Shown: positions 29,642-38,465, numbered from the stretch's first letter. The stretch is 64,000 nt of DNA from Paracoccus homiensis (GCF_900111675.1 NZ_FOHO01000001.1:124001-188000), one strand, 5' to 3'. Numbers and translations are program-made. The notes: generated by a model not told the origin, from the sequence alone.

Positions 29642-31198
29642 TCAGTGCGAATACATGCTGATCTGCTTGTCGTCGCGGCCCAGCTGGGCGCGGCGCACGA
29701 TCAGGTGGTTCAGCGCGCCCACATAGGCCTTGACGCTGGCCAGGATCGTGTCGGTATCGGCGGACTGGCCGTTGACGATGCGCCCGTCCTCTTCCATCCG
29801 GACGCTGACGGTGGCCTGCGCATCGGTGCCTTCGGTCACGGCGTGAACCTGATACAGTTGCAGCCGCGCATTATGCGGAAAGATCTGCTTCACGGCGTTG
29901 AAGCAGGCATCGACCGGGCCGTCGCCGGTGGCGTGGACGGTCTTTTCCTCGCCATCGACGATCATGGTCAGGTCGGCGGATTGGCCGTCACTGCCGCAGA
30001 CGACCTTCAGATGCTTGACCTGCAGATGATCGTCACCGGTATTCGCGGCGGCGTCCTGGACCAGCGCGACGATATCTTCGTCATAGACCTCTTTCTTGCG
30101 GTCGGCCAAGGCCTTGAACCGCACGAAAATGTCCTTCAGCTGATTGTCCCCGACCTCATAGCCCAGATCCTTCAGCTTGGCGCGCAGCGCGGCGCGGCCG
30201 GAATGCTTGCCCATGGCGATATTGGTTTCGTTCAGACCGATATCGGCGGGGCGCATGATCTCGAAGGTTTCGACATTCTTCAGCACGCCGTCCTGATGGA
30301 TGCCGGATTCGTGCAGGAAGGCGTTCTTTCCGACGATCGCCTTGTTGAATTGCACCGGAAAGCCCGACACCTGCGCCACCCGGCGCGACAGGTTCATGAT
30401 CTTGGTCGTGTCGATGCCGGTGTCGAAAGGCATGATGTCGTGGCGCACGCGCAGTGCCATCACCACCTCTTCCAGCGCGGTGTTGCCGGCGCGTTCGCCC
30501 AGACCGTTGATCGTGCATTCGATCTGACGGGCGCCCGCCTCGACGGCGGCAAGGCTGTTGGCCGTCGCCATACCCAGATCGTTGTGGCAATGGGTGGCAA
30601 AGATGATCTCGTCGGCGCCCGGCACGCGTTCCAGCAGCATCCGGATCAGATCGGCGCTTTCGCGCGGCGCGGTATAGCCGACCGTATCGGGGATATTGAT
30701 CGTGGTCGCGCCGGCCTTGATCGCGATCTCGACCACGCGGCACAGATAATCATGTTCGGTCCGCGTGGCATCCATCGGCGACCACTGCACATTGTCGCAC
30801 AGGTTGCGGGCATGGGACACGGTCTGCTCGATCCGTTCGGCCATCTGGTCCATGTCCAGATTGGGGATCGCGCGATGCAGCGGCGAAGTGCCGATGAAGG
30901 TGTGGATGCGCGGGCGGCGGGCATGCTTCACCGCCTCCCAGCAGCGGTCGATATCAGGCAGCTGCGCGCGGGCAAGGCCGCAGATGACGCTGTTCTGCGA
31001 CTGTTTCGCGATTTCGGACACGGCGGCGAAATCACCTTCCGAGGCGATGGGAAAGCCCGCCTCGATGATATCGACGCCCATCTCGTCCAGCATGGCGGCG
31101 ATTTCCAGCTTTTCGGCATGGGACATGGTGGCGCCGGGCGATTGTTCGCCGTCACGCAGGGTCGTATCGAAAATGAAGACGCGGTTCTTGTCGGTCAT
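29642..31198 (-). CDS. leuA: 2-isopropylmalate synthase
   Basis: This 518-residue enzyme condenses acetyl-CoA with 2-oxoisovalerate, the first committed step of leucine synthesis. The catalytic barrel has RDGEQSPGA at 15-23 (Asp16 as metal ligand), HCHNDLGMA near 201-209 and the NGLGERAGN segment. The C-terminal LeuA allosteric domain (about 395-510) suggests feedback inhibition by leucine. The Shine-Dalgarno is modest (AAAGA). Upstream lies a short ORF with four consecutive Leu codons, consistent with leader-peptide control. No other leu genes are in the window. Confidence 0.97.
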   Translation of the reverse strand: MTDKNRVFIFDTTLRDGEQSPGATMSHAEKLEIAAMLDEMGVDIIEAGFPIASEGDFAAVSEIAKQSQNSVICGLARAQLPDIDRCWEAVKHARRPRIHTFIGTSPLHRAIPNLDMDQMAERIEQTVSHARNLCDNVQWSPMDATRTEHDYLCRVVEIAIKAGATTINIPDTVGYTAPRESADLIRMLLERVPGADEIIFATHCHNDLGMATANSLAAVEAGARQIECTINGLGERAGNTALEEVVMALRVRHDIMPFDTGIDTTKIMNLSRRVAQVSGFPVQFNKAIVGKNAFLHESGIHQDGVLKNVETFEIMRPADIGLNETNIAMGKHSGRAALRAKLKDLGYEVGDNQLKDIFVRFKALADRKKEVYDEDIVALVQDAAANTGDDHLQVKHLKVVCGSDGQSADLTMIVDGEEKTVHATGDGPVDACFNAVKQIFPHNARLQLYQVHAVTEGTDAQATVSVRMEEDGRIVNGQSADTDTILASVKAYVGALNHLIVRRAQLGRDDKQISMYSH

Positions 31199-31232
31199 GG
31201 GATCTGTCTTTCTTGACGCTTTGTTGGGTGCG

Positions 31233-31268
31233 GTGCCCGGGCACTGACCTGACTGAGCGGCGGCCCGG
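31233..31268 (-). promoter_or_regulatory. Leader RNA pairing region between leuL and leuA
   Basis: The palindrome GTGCCCGGGCAC (31233-31244) can form a hairpin. CCGGGC just after the leader stop (31263-31268 on the minus strand) can instead pair with GCCCGG within it, giving two mutually exclusive structures. No T-tract follows, so it may act on leuA translation rather than on transcription termination. Confidence 0.4.
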
Positions 31269-31276
31269 AGACCCGC

Positions 31277-31375
31277 TCAGCGCAGCGTAAGAAGCAGCAG
31301 ACCACGGAGATTCACGGCCAATGGCACGCCCGCGGGCGTGGTCATGGCGGTGGCGATATGGCGCATCCGAGTCAT
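31277..31375 (-). CDS. leuL: Leucine leader peptide upstream of leuA
   Basis: A 32-codon minus-strand ORF ends NLRGLLLLTLR, with four consecutive Leu codons (CTG CTG CTT CTT) and six Leu among the last ten residues. It lies 78 bases before leuA. This is the expected form of a leader peptide whose ribosome stalls when charged tRNA-Leu is scarce. I see no Shine-Dalgarno. The ATG at 31375 is exactly 7 bases after a predicted -10 box, so translation may be leaderless. A start at 31345 (22 residues) is also possible. Pairing elements lie between it and leuA. Confidence 0.7.
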   Translation of the reverse strand: MTRMRHIATAMTTPAGVPLAVNLRGLLLLTLR

Positions 31376-31382
31376 GGCGCAG

Positions 31383-31411
31383 ACTATGCCGCCCACGATC
31401 CGTGTTGAAAA
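31383..31411 (-). promoter_or_regulatory. Candidate promoter of leuL-leuA
   Basis: On the minus strand TTTTCA (31406-31411) and CATAGT (31383-31388) are 17 bases apart. The expected start point coincides with the leuL ATG at 31375. Both boxes match consensus at about four of six positions. Confidence 0.42.
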
Positions 31412-31610
31412 GCGAAAAAATTCACCCCCCGGCCAAATCGCGCGACGCGGCAAAAGGCAGAAACCCGCGAAACCGCGCGTAAAACACGGGCATTCCGCCC
31501 GATCCCACGCGACTTCATACAAATGTCGTAAATTTCTCTGGTCTGTCAGGCCTGTCTCTGCCTACACTTTAATCACCAACAACAGCGATAATCGCGAACC
31601 AGGGGGTACA

Positions 31611-32045
31611 ATGTCACGTAAAATCGTCGTCGGATATGACGGCAGCGCCGCGTCGCAACGCGCGCTGGATTTTGCCATCACCCGTGCAACTGCGCAGGGC
31701 GACAGCATCATCATCGCCCATGTCCTTGAATGGTCGCCCTACAGCTTTCTGACACCCAGCGAGATCGAGGAGCGGCACAAGCGCCGCAAGGAAGAACTTG
31801 ACCGGGCGGAAACCGCCATCATCACGCCCATGATGAAAAAGGTCGAGGCGGCGGGCGTTCCGGTCACCTCGACCCTGAAATACGGCCATATCGCCGACAC
31901 GCTGTGCAAGATCGCCGAGGATGAGGGCGCGGCCCTGATCTTCATCGGTCGCATGGGGCAATCGGGCCTGTCCTCGCGCATCTTCGGGTCGGTCGCAGGC
32001 ACGCTGGCGCAGGTGTCGCCGGTGCCGGTCACCATCGTCCCGTAA
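31611..32045 (+). CDS. Universal stress protein (UspA family)
   Basis: This 144-residue cytoplasmic protein has the Usp fold: start MSRKIVVGYDGSAASQRALD with the first strand and Asp10, and the ATP-loop type G-x2-G-x9-G(S/T) seen in GRMGQSGLSSRIFGSVAG near 119-136, which suggests nucleotide binding. The length is typical. AGGGGGT lies before the ATG. The 265 bases from leuL's start to this gene hold the leuL promoter and an AT-richer stretch but no further gene. A sodium:alanine-type symporter follows after 29 bases, probably co-transcribed. Confidence 0.93.
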   Translation: MSRKIVVGYDGSAASQRALDFAITRATAQGDSIIIAHVLEWSPYSFLTPSEIEERHKRRKEELDRAETAIITPMMKKVEAAGVPVTSTLKYGHIADTLCKIAEDEGAALIFIGRMGQSGLSSRIFGSVAGTLAQVSPVPVTIVP

Positions 32046-32074
32046 CCCAAGGGCAGCACAAAGCGAGAGAACAT

Positions 32075-33622
32075 ATGACACAACGCGCATTCACTCTGAC
32101 TGCCACGGGTCTGGCAGCCACCCTTGCCGCCGCCTCATCGGCCGCCGCGCAGGGTCTGGACGAAAAGATCAACGAGGTTTTCGCCTCATCCACCGGCTGG
32201 TTCGTCAGCTTTATCTTTTCCAATTTTCCGGGCACGAGCTTTCCGTGGATCGTGGGCTGGCTGGTCATCGCCGCCTTCATCTTCACCATCTATTTCGGCC
32301 TGATCCAGGCACGCGCCTTTCCGCATGCGATCGCGCTGGTCAAAGGCAATTATTCCGACCCCAATGACGCGGGCGAGGTCAGCCACTTCCAGGCGCTTGC
32401 CACCGCCCTGTCGGGCACTGTCGGCCTTGGCAATATCGCGGGGGTCGCGGTGGCCGTCGGCATCGGCGGGCCGGGTGCAACCTTCTGGATGATCCTTGCG
32501 GGTCTTCTGGGGATGGCGACCAAGTTTACCGAATGTACGCTTGGCGTGAAATACCGCAACGAATTCGAGGACGGCCACGTCTCGGGCGGTCCGATGTATT
32601 ACATGACCAAGGGCTTTGCAGAACGCGGCGTCGGCGGCGGCAAGATCCTGGCCGTGCTGTTCGCGATCTTCTGTATCCTCGGCAGCTTTGGCGGCGGGAA
32701 CATGTTCCAGTCGAACCAGGCCCATGCCCAGATCGCCAATGTCGTCGGCGATTATCCGGGCTGGATCACCGGTCTGGTCTTTGCGCTGGTCGTGTTCCTT
32801 GTGATCGTTGGGGGCCTGAAATCCATCGCCAGCGTCACCGAAAAGGTCGTCCCCTTCATGGGCGTTCTGTATGTGCTGACCGCGCTGGTCATCATCCTGA
32901 TCAATTTCGACCAGATCGGGAACGCCTTTGGCCAGATCTTCCGTGGTGCCTTCACCTGGGACGGGGCTGTCGGCGGGGCCATCGGCGCGCTGATCCAGGG
33001 CTTCCGCCGCGCCGCCTTCTCGAACGAGGCGGGCGTCGGTTCGGCCGCCATCGCCCACAGCGCCGTGCGGACCAAGGAACCCATCACCGAGGGCTTCGTG
33101 TCGCTGCTTGAACCGTTCATCGACACGGTCGTGATCTGCACCATGACGGCGCTGGTCATCATCATCACCGGCCAGCTGGTCACCGATCCCGAAACCGGCA
33201 TGTTCGTCCTGAACGAAGCCGGCACCGCGATCCAGACCGTCAGCGGCAACAGCGGTGTCGCCCTGACCTCGGCGGCGTTCAGTGAAACCTTTGGCTGGTT
33301 CCGCTATATCCTTGCCGTCGCGGTGGTGCTGTTCGCCTTCTCGACCATGATCTCGTGGAGCTATTACGGCCTGAAGGCATGGACCTTCCTGTTCGGCGAA
33401 GGCCAGACCAAGGAATTGCTGTTCAAGATCATTTTCTGCGTCTTCACCTGGATCGGTGCCGCCGCCAGCCTTGGCCCGGTCATCGACTTCTCGGATGCGA
33501 TGATCTTTGCGATGGCGGTCGTCAACATCATCGCGCTGTATGTGCTGATGCCCGTCGTCAAGCGCGAGATGGAAAGCTATCTGGGGCGCCTGCGCTCGGG
33601 TGAGATCCGCCGGTTCAAGTAA
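32075..33622 (+). CDS. Alanine/glycine:cation symporter (AGCS family)
   Basis: This inner-membrane sodium (or proton) amino-acid symporter of 515 residues has about 11 helices. Family signatures are GPGATFWMILAGLLGMATKF near 129-148 with the following TECTLGVKYR, GLGNIAGVAVA and the NEAGVGSAAIAHSA segment near 316-329. Unusually for the family, residues 1-25 look like a cleavable signal peptide (LAATLAAASSAAAQ), and the first transport helix comes after it. Substrates are probably alanine or glycine. It is followed by a strong terminator. Confidence 0.93.
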   Translation: MTQRAFTLTATGLAATLAAASSAAAQGLDEKINEVFASSTGWFVSFIFSNFPGTSFPWIVGWLVIAAFIFTIYFGLIQARAFPHAIALVKGNYSDPNDAGEVSHFQALATALSGTVGLGNIAGVAVAVGIGGPGATFWMILAGLLGMATKFTECTLGVKYRNEFEDGHVSGGPMYYMTKGFAERGVGGGKILAVLFAIFCILGSFGGGNMFQSNQAHAQIANVVGDYPGWITGLVFALVVFLVIVGGLKSIASVTEKVVPFMGVLYVLTALVIILINFDQIGNAFGQIFRGAFTWDGAVGGAIGALIQGFRRAAFSNEAGVGSAAIAHSAVRTKEPITEGFVSLLEPFIDTVVICTMTALVIIITGQLVTDPETGMFVLNEAGTAIQTVSGNSGVALTSAAFSETFGWFRYILAVAVVLFAFSTMISWSYYGLKAWTFLFGEGQTKELLFKIIFCVFTWIGAAASLGPVIDFSDAMIFAMAVVNIIALYVLMPVVKREMESYLGRLRSGEIRRFK

Positions 33623-33643
33623 CCCGGCCTCATGCGACAAAAG

Positions 33644-33671
33644 AAAACGGGCGCAGCGATGCGCCCGTTTT
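33644..33671. terminator. Bidirectional rho-independent terminator
   Basis: AAAACGGGCGCA-GCGA-TGCGCCCGTTTT is a perfect 12-bp stem with a tetraloop and T-runs on both strands. It serves the convergent AGCS symporter and binding-protein genes. Confidence 0.92.
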
Positions 33672-33688
33672 GCGTTTCGGCCTGCGGC

Positions 33689-35158
33689 CTACTGCGTCCA
33701 GCGAACCTGCGTCAGGTCATTGGCCTGCGTCGGCGCATTTTCCCACAGCCCTTCCAGCCGCGCATCCGCGACGCCAGTCTTGGCCAGCTGGAACAGATAG
33801 CCGTTCACACTGTCCTCGGCGATCATCTGCTGGGCCTGCGCATACAGATCCGACCGCTGATCGGGGTCGACGGTAGTGTTCAGATCCTCGATCAGGGCGG
33901 CGAATTCCGGGCGCTGATAGTGGAAATAGTAATCGGGCCGGGCATAGATATCGATGTCCAGCGGTTCGGTATGGCTGACGATGGTCAGGTCGAAATCGCC
34001 GCCCTTGAACACCGTTTCCAGCCACTGCGCCCATTCCATATTGGTGATCTGCGTCTCGATTCCGACGGCGCGCAACTGCGCGGCAATGATCTCGCCGCCG
34101 CGACGCGCATATGACGGCGGCGGCAGGGCAAGGCGCAGCGACAGGTCGCTGATCCCCGCCTGGGCCAGCAACGCCCTGGCCTGTTCCGGGTCATGGGCAG
34201 ATGACGCGGTCAGATCGACGTAATCGGGATGGTGCGGCGCGAAATGGCTGCCGATGGGCGTGCCATAGCCGAACATCGCCCCGTCGATGATATCCTGCCG
34301 GTTGATCGCATGGGCGATCGCGCGACGTACGGCCACGTTGTCCAGCGGCGGCTGGGCATTGTTCATCGCCAGAATCGTTTCACCCTCGGTCGTGCCGACG
34401 ATCACCTTGAAGCGGGGATCGGCTTCCAGCTGTGGCAGGGTCTCGGGCGCGGGGAAGTTCGGAAAGGCCTGCACATCGCCCGACATCATCGCCGCAAAGG
34501 CCGCTGTCGGATCGCTGATAAAGCGGAAGGTCGCGGATTTCAGCGCCGGCGCATCGCCCCAATAGCCGTCAAAGGCCGTCAGCGTGACCCGGTCGCCCTG
34601 AACCCACTGTTCCAGACGGAACGGCCCGGTCCCGATGGGCGCGGTCGCCAGGCTGTCGGCGCTGGCCGGATCGACCATCACCGCATCGCCCCAGGCCATC
34701 TTGAACGGAAAATTCCCGTCAGGCGCGGACAGGGTGACGCGAACCGTCAGCGGATCCAGCGCCTCGACATTTTCGATGCCCTGAAACAGCACCTTCTGTG
34801 CATTGGTGGAATCTTCGGCCCGTGCCCGATCCAGCGAAAAGACCACATCCTCGGCATCGAAGCTGTTGCCATCGTGGAAGGTCACGCCATCATGCAGGTG
34901 AAAGACATAGATCTTGCCGTCCTGTTCGACGTCCCAGCGTTCGGCAAGCCCCGGCTGCACGCTGCCATCGGGGCCGAAACGGGTCAGGCCCTGAAAGACA
35001 TTGGCATAGACCACCTCGTCGATGGCGGCGGCCGCCCCGCCGGTGGGGTCAAGGTTCGGCGGCTCCAGCACCATGCCAAGCGTCAGGCTGTCCTGCGCCG
35101 TGGCCGCACCGGCCATCAGCGCCACGGACGCCGCCGTCGTGATCAGGAAATGTCGCAT
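33689..35158 (-). CDS. ABC transporter substrate-binding protein (family 5, peptide/opine type)
   Basis: This exported periplasmic protein of 489 residues has a signal peptide MRHFLITTAASVALMAGAATAQ and then the family-5 fold with LEPPNLDPTGGAAAAIDEVVY and HLHDGVTFHDGNSFDAEDVVFSL (parts), the region typical of peptide/nickel binding proteins. It has no lipobox. No permease or ATPase genes are adjacent, so it is an orphan component or works with a transporter elsewhere. The substrate cannot be assigned. Confidence 0.9.
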   Translation of the reverse strand: MRHFLITTAASVALMAGAATAQDSLTLGMVLEPPNLDPTGGAAAAIDEVVYANVFQGLTRFGPDGSVQPGLAERWDVEQDGKIYVFHLHDGVTFHDGNSFDAEDVVFSLDRARAEDSTNAQKVLFQGIENVEALDPLTVRVTLSAPDGNFPFKMAWGDAVMVDPASADSLATAPIGTGPFRLEQWVQGDRVTLTAFDGYWGDAPALKSATFRFISDPTAAFAAMMSGDVQAFPNFPAPETLPQLEADPRFKVIVGTTEGETILAMNNAQPPLDNVAVRRAIAHAINRQDIIDGAMFGYGTPIGSHFAPHHPDYVDLTASSAHDPEQARALLAQAGISDLSLRLALPPPSYARRGGEIIAAQLRAVGIETQITNMEWAQWLETVFKGGDFDLTIVSHTEPLDIDIYARPDYYFHYQRPEFAALIEDLNTTVDPDQRSDLYAQAQQMIAEDSVNGYLFQLAKTGVADARLEGLWENAPTQANDLTQVRWTQ

Positions 35159-35226
35159 CAGCCGCCCCTTGTTTCAATGACATGGGCGGATCATTCAACG
35201 GATCGGAAAACGGCGCAAGCCGCGCC

Positions 35227-35919
35227 TTAGCGGCGTTGCGGGATCAATTGCTGCGCCGCGCCCGCGACCAGAAGCCAGATCGAGGTCACGACCAGCCCCC
35301 AGATCGCCCAGCTGGAGGGATGGAAATCGACCCATGCCGCCCGCGCCGCGAACACCACCCACAATATCGCGATCGGCAGCGACACCGCGCGCCAACGTTC
35401 AGTGCGGACGGGGTGGATGAACTTGATATTGGTGAACATCGCGATGGTCAGCACCACGACAACCAAAAGGATGATCAGCCAGTGCGGGCTGGTCGCGAAC
35501 AGGACCAGCACCACCATGTTCCAGCAGCCGGGAAAGCCGGCAAAGGAATTGTCGGTCGTCTTCATCCGCGTGTCCGAAAAATACAGCACGCTGCCATAGA
35601 CGATCACGATGATCGCGAACCATCCGGTCCAGCCCGACAGCAATCCCGACCGAAACAGCGCATAGGCCGGGATGAAGACATAGGTCAGATAGTCGATGAT
35701 CAGGTCCATCAGGACCCCGTCATACATCTTCCAGTTCTTCTTGACCTCGTAACGCCGCGCCAACGGGCCATCGACGCCATCGACGGCAAAGGCCACGACC
35801 AGCCACAGAAACATCAGCGACCATTTCTCATCGACCGCGGCCAGCATGGCCAGCATCGACAGAACGGCGCCGGTGGCGGTCAGAAGATGGACGAAAAGGG
35901 CTTTGTGACGCAATTCCAT
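35227..35919 (-). CDS. pcs: Phosphatidylcholine synthase (CDP-alcohol phosphatidyltransferase)
   Basis: This inner-membrane enzyme of 230 residues has the CDP-alcohol phosphatidyltransferase motif, DG-x2-AR at 50-55 followed by G68, Asp72 and Asp76. The residues between, YEVKKNWKMYDGVLMDLIIDYLTYVFIP (part), match the Pcs subgroup. That subgroup condenses choline directly with CDP-diacylglycerol to make phosphatidylcholine. There are about eight hydrophobic helices and the length is typical. It would make the cell able to use external choline for membrane lipid. The neighbours are not lipid genes. Confidence 0.88.
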   Translation of the reverse strand: MELRHKALFVHLLTATGAVLSMLAMLAAVDEKWSLMFLWLVVAFAVDGVDGPLARRYEVKKNWKMYDGVLMDLIIDYLTYVFIPAYALFRSGLLSGWTGWFAIIVIVYGSVLYFSDTRMKTTDNSFAGFPGCWNMVVLVLFATSPHWLIILLVVVVLTIAMFTNIKFIHPVRTERWRAVSLPIAILWVVFAARAAWVDFHPSSWAIWGLVVTSIWLLVAGAAQQLIPQRR

Positions 35920-35967
35920 CCGTCACCTTTGTCAGTTTGATGAACCCGCTGCAACATGCTTGGCGAA

Positions 35968-36705
35968 TTATCGCAGGATCGGCGGCCCCTTGGGGCGCGG
36001 CGCGGGCGCAGGCTGGGGATCGGCCATGTCAAAGCGCAGCGCGGCGGCGGGGAAGTCCTGATCGGTAAAGCTGATATCGACGCCACCGGCCTGTTCGGGC
36101 AGGAAGGCCAGCGTTTCTGCCAGCGCCTTGGCGATGGCGGGCTGGCGGTCAGGCGCGGCCCCCGCGATCAACAGCAGGTGGGCCGAGGGACCTTCTGCGC
36201 CCTGCACCCCGGCCAGCGCCGCGCCGGTGATCAGCCCGCGCATGTCGCCCAGTCGTTGCGCCAAGGGTTCGGCCAGATCGGCGACGACCTGTTGGGCAGG
36301 CGCCGCCAGACGCAGCCGCGCCTCGGCCTGTTCGGGGCTGTGCGACAGCGCCCCGGTCAGCCAGTCCAGCGTGGCGGCGTCCAGCAACATCTCGGAGGGA
36401 TGGCCGGGATTGACCAGCAGGCCCGTGCCCGCATCGCGCAGGATCCCCGCCAGCACGCGGCCCGGCAGCGCGGCATAGGCCACCGGCCCGCCAAAGAACT
36501 CGGCCAGCCGATCTTCGCTGTCGCAAGCCAGCGCGACCTGCGCCGCCTCCAGCGGGAAGGTCCGAAACTCGATATCGTCGCCCACCGGTTCGGCGGTCAG
36601 CGCAACCGACAGTTCTGTATCGGCAAGCCGCGACAGCATGCGCGCCCGAAGCGGCGCGGGGGCATCGTGAAAGGAAATGGTCGCAAGTTCATCAAGCGCG
36701 GTCAT
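35968..36705 (-). CDS. SseB-like protein
   Basis: This 245-residue cytoplasmic protein matches the layout of SseB N-terminal domain proteins: an early FEDAP-like start (TISFHDAPAPLRARMLSRL), then VALACDSEDRLAEFFGG and PVAYAALPGRVLAGIL, and a second domain ending in a Pro-rich tail. The family occurs widely without a defined reaction. I chose the ATG at 36705; an in-frame ATG at 36762 would add 19 residues with no family match. It is divergent from the serine hydrolase gene. Confidence 0.65.
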   Translation of the reverse strand: MTALDELATISFHDAPAPLRARMLSRLADTELSVALTAEPVGDDIEFRTFPLEAAQVALACDSEDRLAEFFGGPVAYAALPGRVLAGILRDAGTGLLVNPGHPSEMLLDAATLDWLTGALSHSPEQAEARLRLAAPAQQVVADLAEPLAQRLGDMRGLITGAALAGVQGAEGPSAHLLLIAGAAPDRQPAIAKALAETLAFLPEQAGGVDISFTDQDFPAAALRFDMADPQPAPAPRPKGPPILR

Positions 36706-36823
36706 GATCTGCACTTTCGGCTGGGATGCCCCTGCCCTATCCTTGCCCGATCCGTGGAACAAGCCCGGGCCCTGACGAAGCTGTTATTTTCACCTCATTC
36801 CGCACCGTGATCTTATCACCGCC

Positions 36824-37825
36824 ATGAAACGCCGCGATTTCCTAGCCGGGGTCACATCGGCCCCCTTTCTTGCCGCCCCCTATCGCGCAAGGGCCACCAC
36901 GCTGCCCGATCTACTGCAGGATGCCGGGCAGCTGGAACAGCTGCGCGCGGTCGCCATCTGGCGCGGCGGCGAGGAAATCGCAGCGCAGGGGTTCCACGGA
37001 TTTGGTCCCGACGACCCGACGAATATCAAATCGGCATCGAAATCGATCATCTCGGCGCTTGCGGGCATGGCCATCGGGCGCGGTCTGCTGGAAGGCGTGA
37101 ATCAGCCCATCGCGCCGATCCTGCGCGACCAACTGCCCCCCGACCCCGATCCGCGACTGGATCAGGTCACGCTGGGGCATCTGCTGTCGATGCAGGCGGG
37201 GCTGGAACGGCAATCCGGCACGAACTATGGCCGCTGGGTCAGCAGCGGTAACTGGGTTCAGGCGGCACTGGCGGCCCCCTTCACGCAGGATCCCGGCGGG
37301 CGGATGCAGTATTCGACCGCCTCGACGCATCTGATTTCCGCGATTCTGACGCGGGTCAGCCGCCGCCCGACGCTGTCGCTTGCGCGCGATTGGCTGGGGC
37401 CTGTGCCCGGTTTTGCGATCAATGGCTGGGATCAGGACCCGCAGGGGATCTATCTGGGCGGCAATCAGATGAGCATGTCGACGCGGTCGCTGCTGGCCTT
37501 CGGGGCGCTTTACGCCGCCGACGGCCGCGCGGGCGGGCGCCAGATCCTGCGACCCGAATGGATCGAGGCCAGCTGGCAACCCCGCACCCGATCGGTGTTT
37601 ACCGGACAGGGCTATGGCTATGGCTGGTTCCTTGCCCGTCTGGAACGTCGGCAGATTCGCTTTGGCTGGGGCTATGGCGGGCAGATGATCTATGTCGCGC
37701 CGGCCAGCGGCAATGACCCTGCCGTCGCCATCGCCATCACATCGGACCCCGATCAGCCTTCGGCCCGGACGGGCTATCGCGACCAGTTGCACGATCTGGC
37801 GCGCCAGATCCTGCGACAGGTCTAG
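36824..37825 (+). CDS. Serine hydrolase of the beta-lactamase/class C fold
   Basis: This exported protein of 333 residues has a twin-arginine-like start MKRRDFLAG and then a penicillin-recognising fold. The nucleophile motif SxxK is at Ser70-Lys73 (IKSASKSII) and the second motif Tyr163 is in MQYSTAS. A KTG-like position is replaced by WGYGGQ. Members hydrolyse esters, D-amino peptides or other amides. It resembles esterase/6-aminohexanoate-dimer-hydrolase-type members more than true AmpC enzymes, so antibiotic resistance should not be assumed. It is a single-gene unit. Confidence 0.85.
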   Translation: MKRRDFLAGVTSAPFLAAPYRARATTLPDLLQDAGQLEQLRAVAIWRGGEEIAAQGFHGFGPDDPTNIKSASKSIISALAGMAIGRGLLEGVNQPIAPILRDQLPPDPDPRLDQVTLGHLLSMQAGLERQSGTNYGRWVSSGNWVQAALAAPFTQDPGGRMQYSTASTHLISAILTRVSRRPTLSLARDWLGPVPGFAINGWDQDPQGIYLGGNQMSMSTRSLLAFGALYAADGRAGGRQILRPEWIEASWQPRTRSVFTGQGYGYGWFLARLERRQIRFGWGYGGQMIYVAPASGNDPAVAIAITSDPDQPSARTGYRDQLHDLARQILRQV

Positions 37826-37841
37826 ACCTGGGGCCGCGGCA

Positions 37842-37864
37842 TCGCCGGGGACAAGCCCCGGCGA
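37842..37864. terminator. Hairpin between convergent serine hydrolase and bamE genes
   Basis: TCGCCGGGG-ACAAG-CCCCGGCGA is a perfect 9-bp stem in the 45-base convergent gap. No T-tract is present on either side. Confidence 0.45.
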
Positions 37865-37870
37865 CTGCCA

Positions 37871-38320
37871 TTACTCAATAATATCGCCGGCCTGGAAGTT
37901 ACCCAGATTGCCAAGCAACTGACCGATCAGCGAAATCTCAGTAATGCCGGTATCGGTCACACGGCGCGACAGGGTGACGACACGGCCCTGTTCAAGGCCG
38001 AAGCGTTCCACATTGCTGACGACACCGCCCTGCGTGAAGGAAATCGCGACGACCTCGCGGTTGACTTCCTCGGGTTCGGCGGCGCCGAAATGTTTCCAGC
38101 GGGACCCGACATAGAACCAGCCCGATCCGGTCAGCAGCCCCTGCGCGGTGGGGCGACCGATCAGGTCCGGAAGTTGATCGACGGTAGTTTCCCCGACCAC
38201 GACCTGTTGCAAGTCCAGTTCGGGCGGCACATAGCCGTGATTACGATAAACGGGGGCGCAGGCTGCAAGCGCAAGACAGGCCGCAACGGCCATGATCAGC
38301 AGGTGCCGGATGACGGCCAT
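37871..38320 (-). CDS. bamE: Outer-membrane assembly lipoprotein BamE (SmpA/OmlA)
   Basis: This lipoprotein of 149 residues has a signal peptide with lipobox LALAAC, so Cys21 would be lipidated. The BamE fold follows: LQQVVVGETTVDQLPDLIGRPTAQGLL near 39-65 (parts) and WFYVGSRWKHFGA near 68-80. It is a non-essential subunit of the Bam complex that inserts beta-barrel proteins into the outer membrane. The length is typical. It is divergent from yceD. Confidence 0.93.
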   Translation of the reverse strand: MAVIRHLLIMAVAACLALAACAPVYRNHGYVPPELDLQQVVVGETTVDQLPDLIGRPTAQGLLTGSGWFYVGSRWKHFGAAEPEEVNREVVAISFTQGGVVSNVERFGLEQGRVVTLSRRVTDTGITEISLIGQLLGNLGNFQAGDIIE

Positions 38321-38465
38321 TAAAATTCATCCTCTGTTCGGGCGGTTGACGCGGCCCGTCACGCTTAGCAAACTCGCACCCGGCGCTCAAGAATATCCAT
38401 CTGCGGGAAGGTTTTGCGCCAAACCTCGCCATTTGCAACCGCAGACCGACGCCCAGAGGCCCATC

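Noticed and set aside
33689..35158. Complete peptide ABC transporter operon
   Set aside because: Only the binding protein is present; the neighbours are pcs and a convergent symporter, with no permease or ATPase genes.
36824..37825. Beta-lactamase (antibiotic resistance) reading of the serine hydrolase
   Set aside because: SxxK and Tyr motifs are shared by many esterases and amidases; the KTG box is replaced and no AmpR-like regulator is adjacent.
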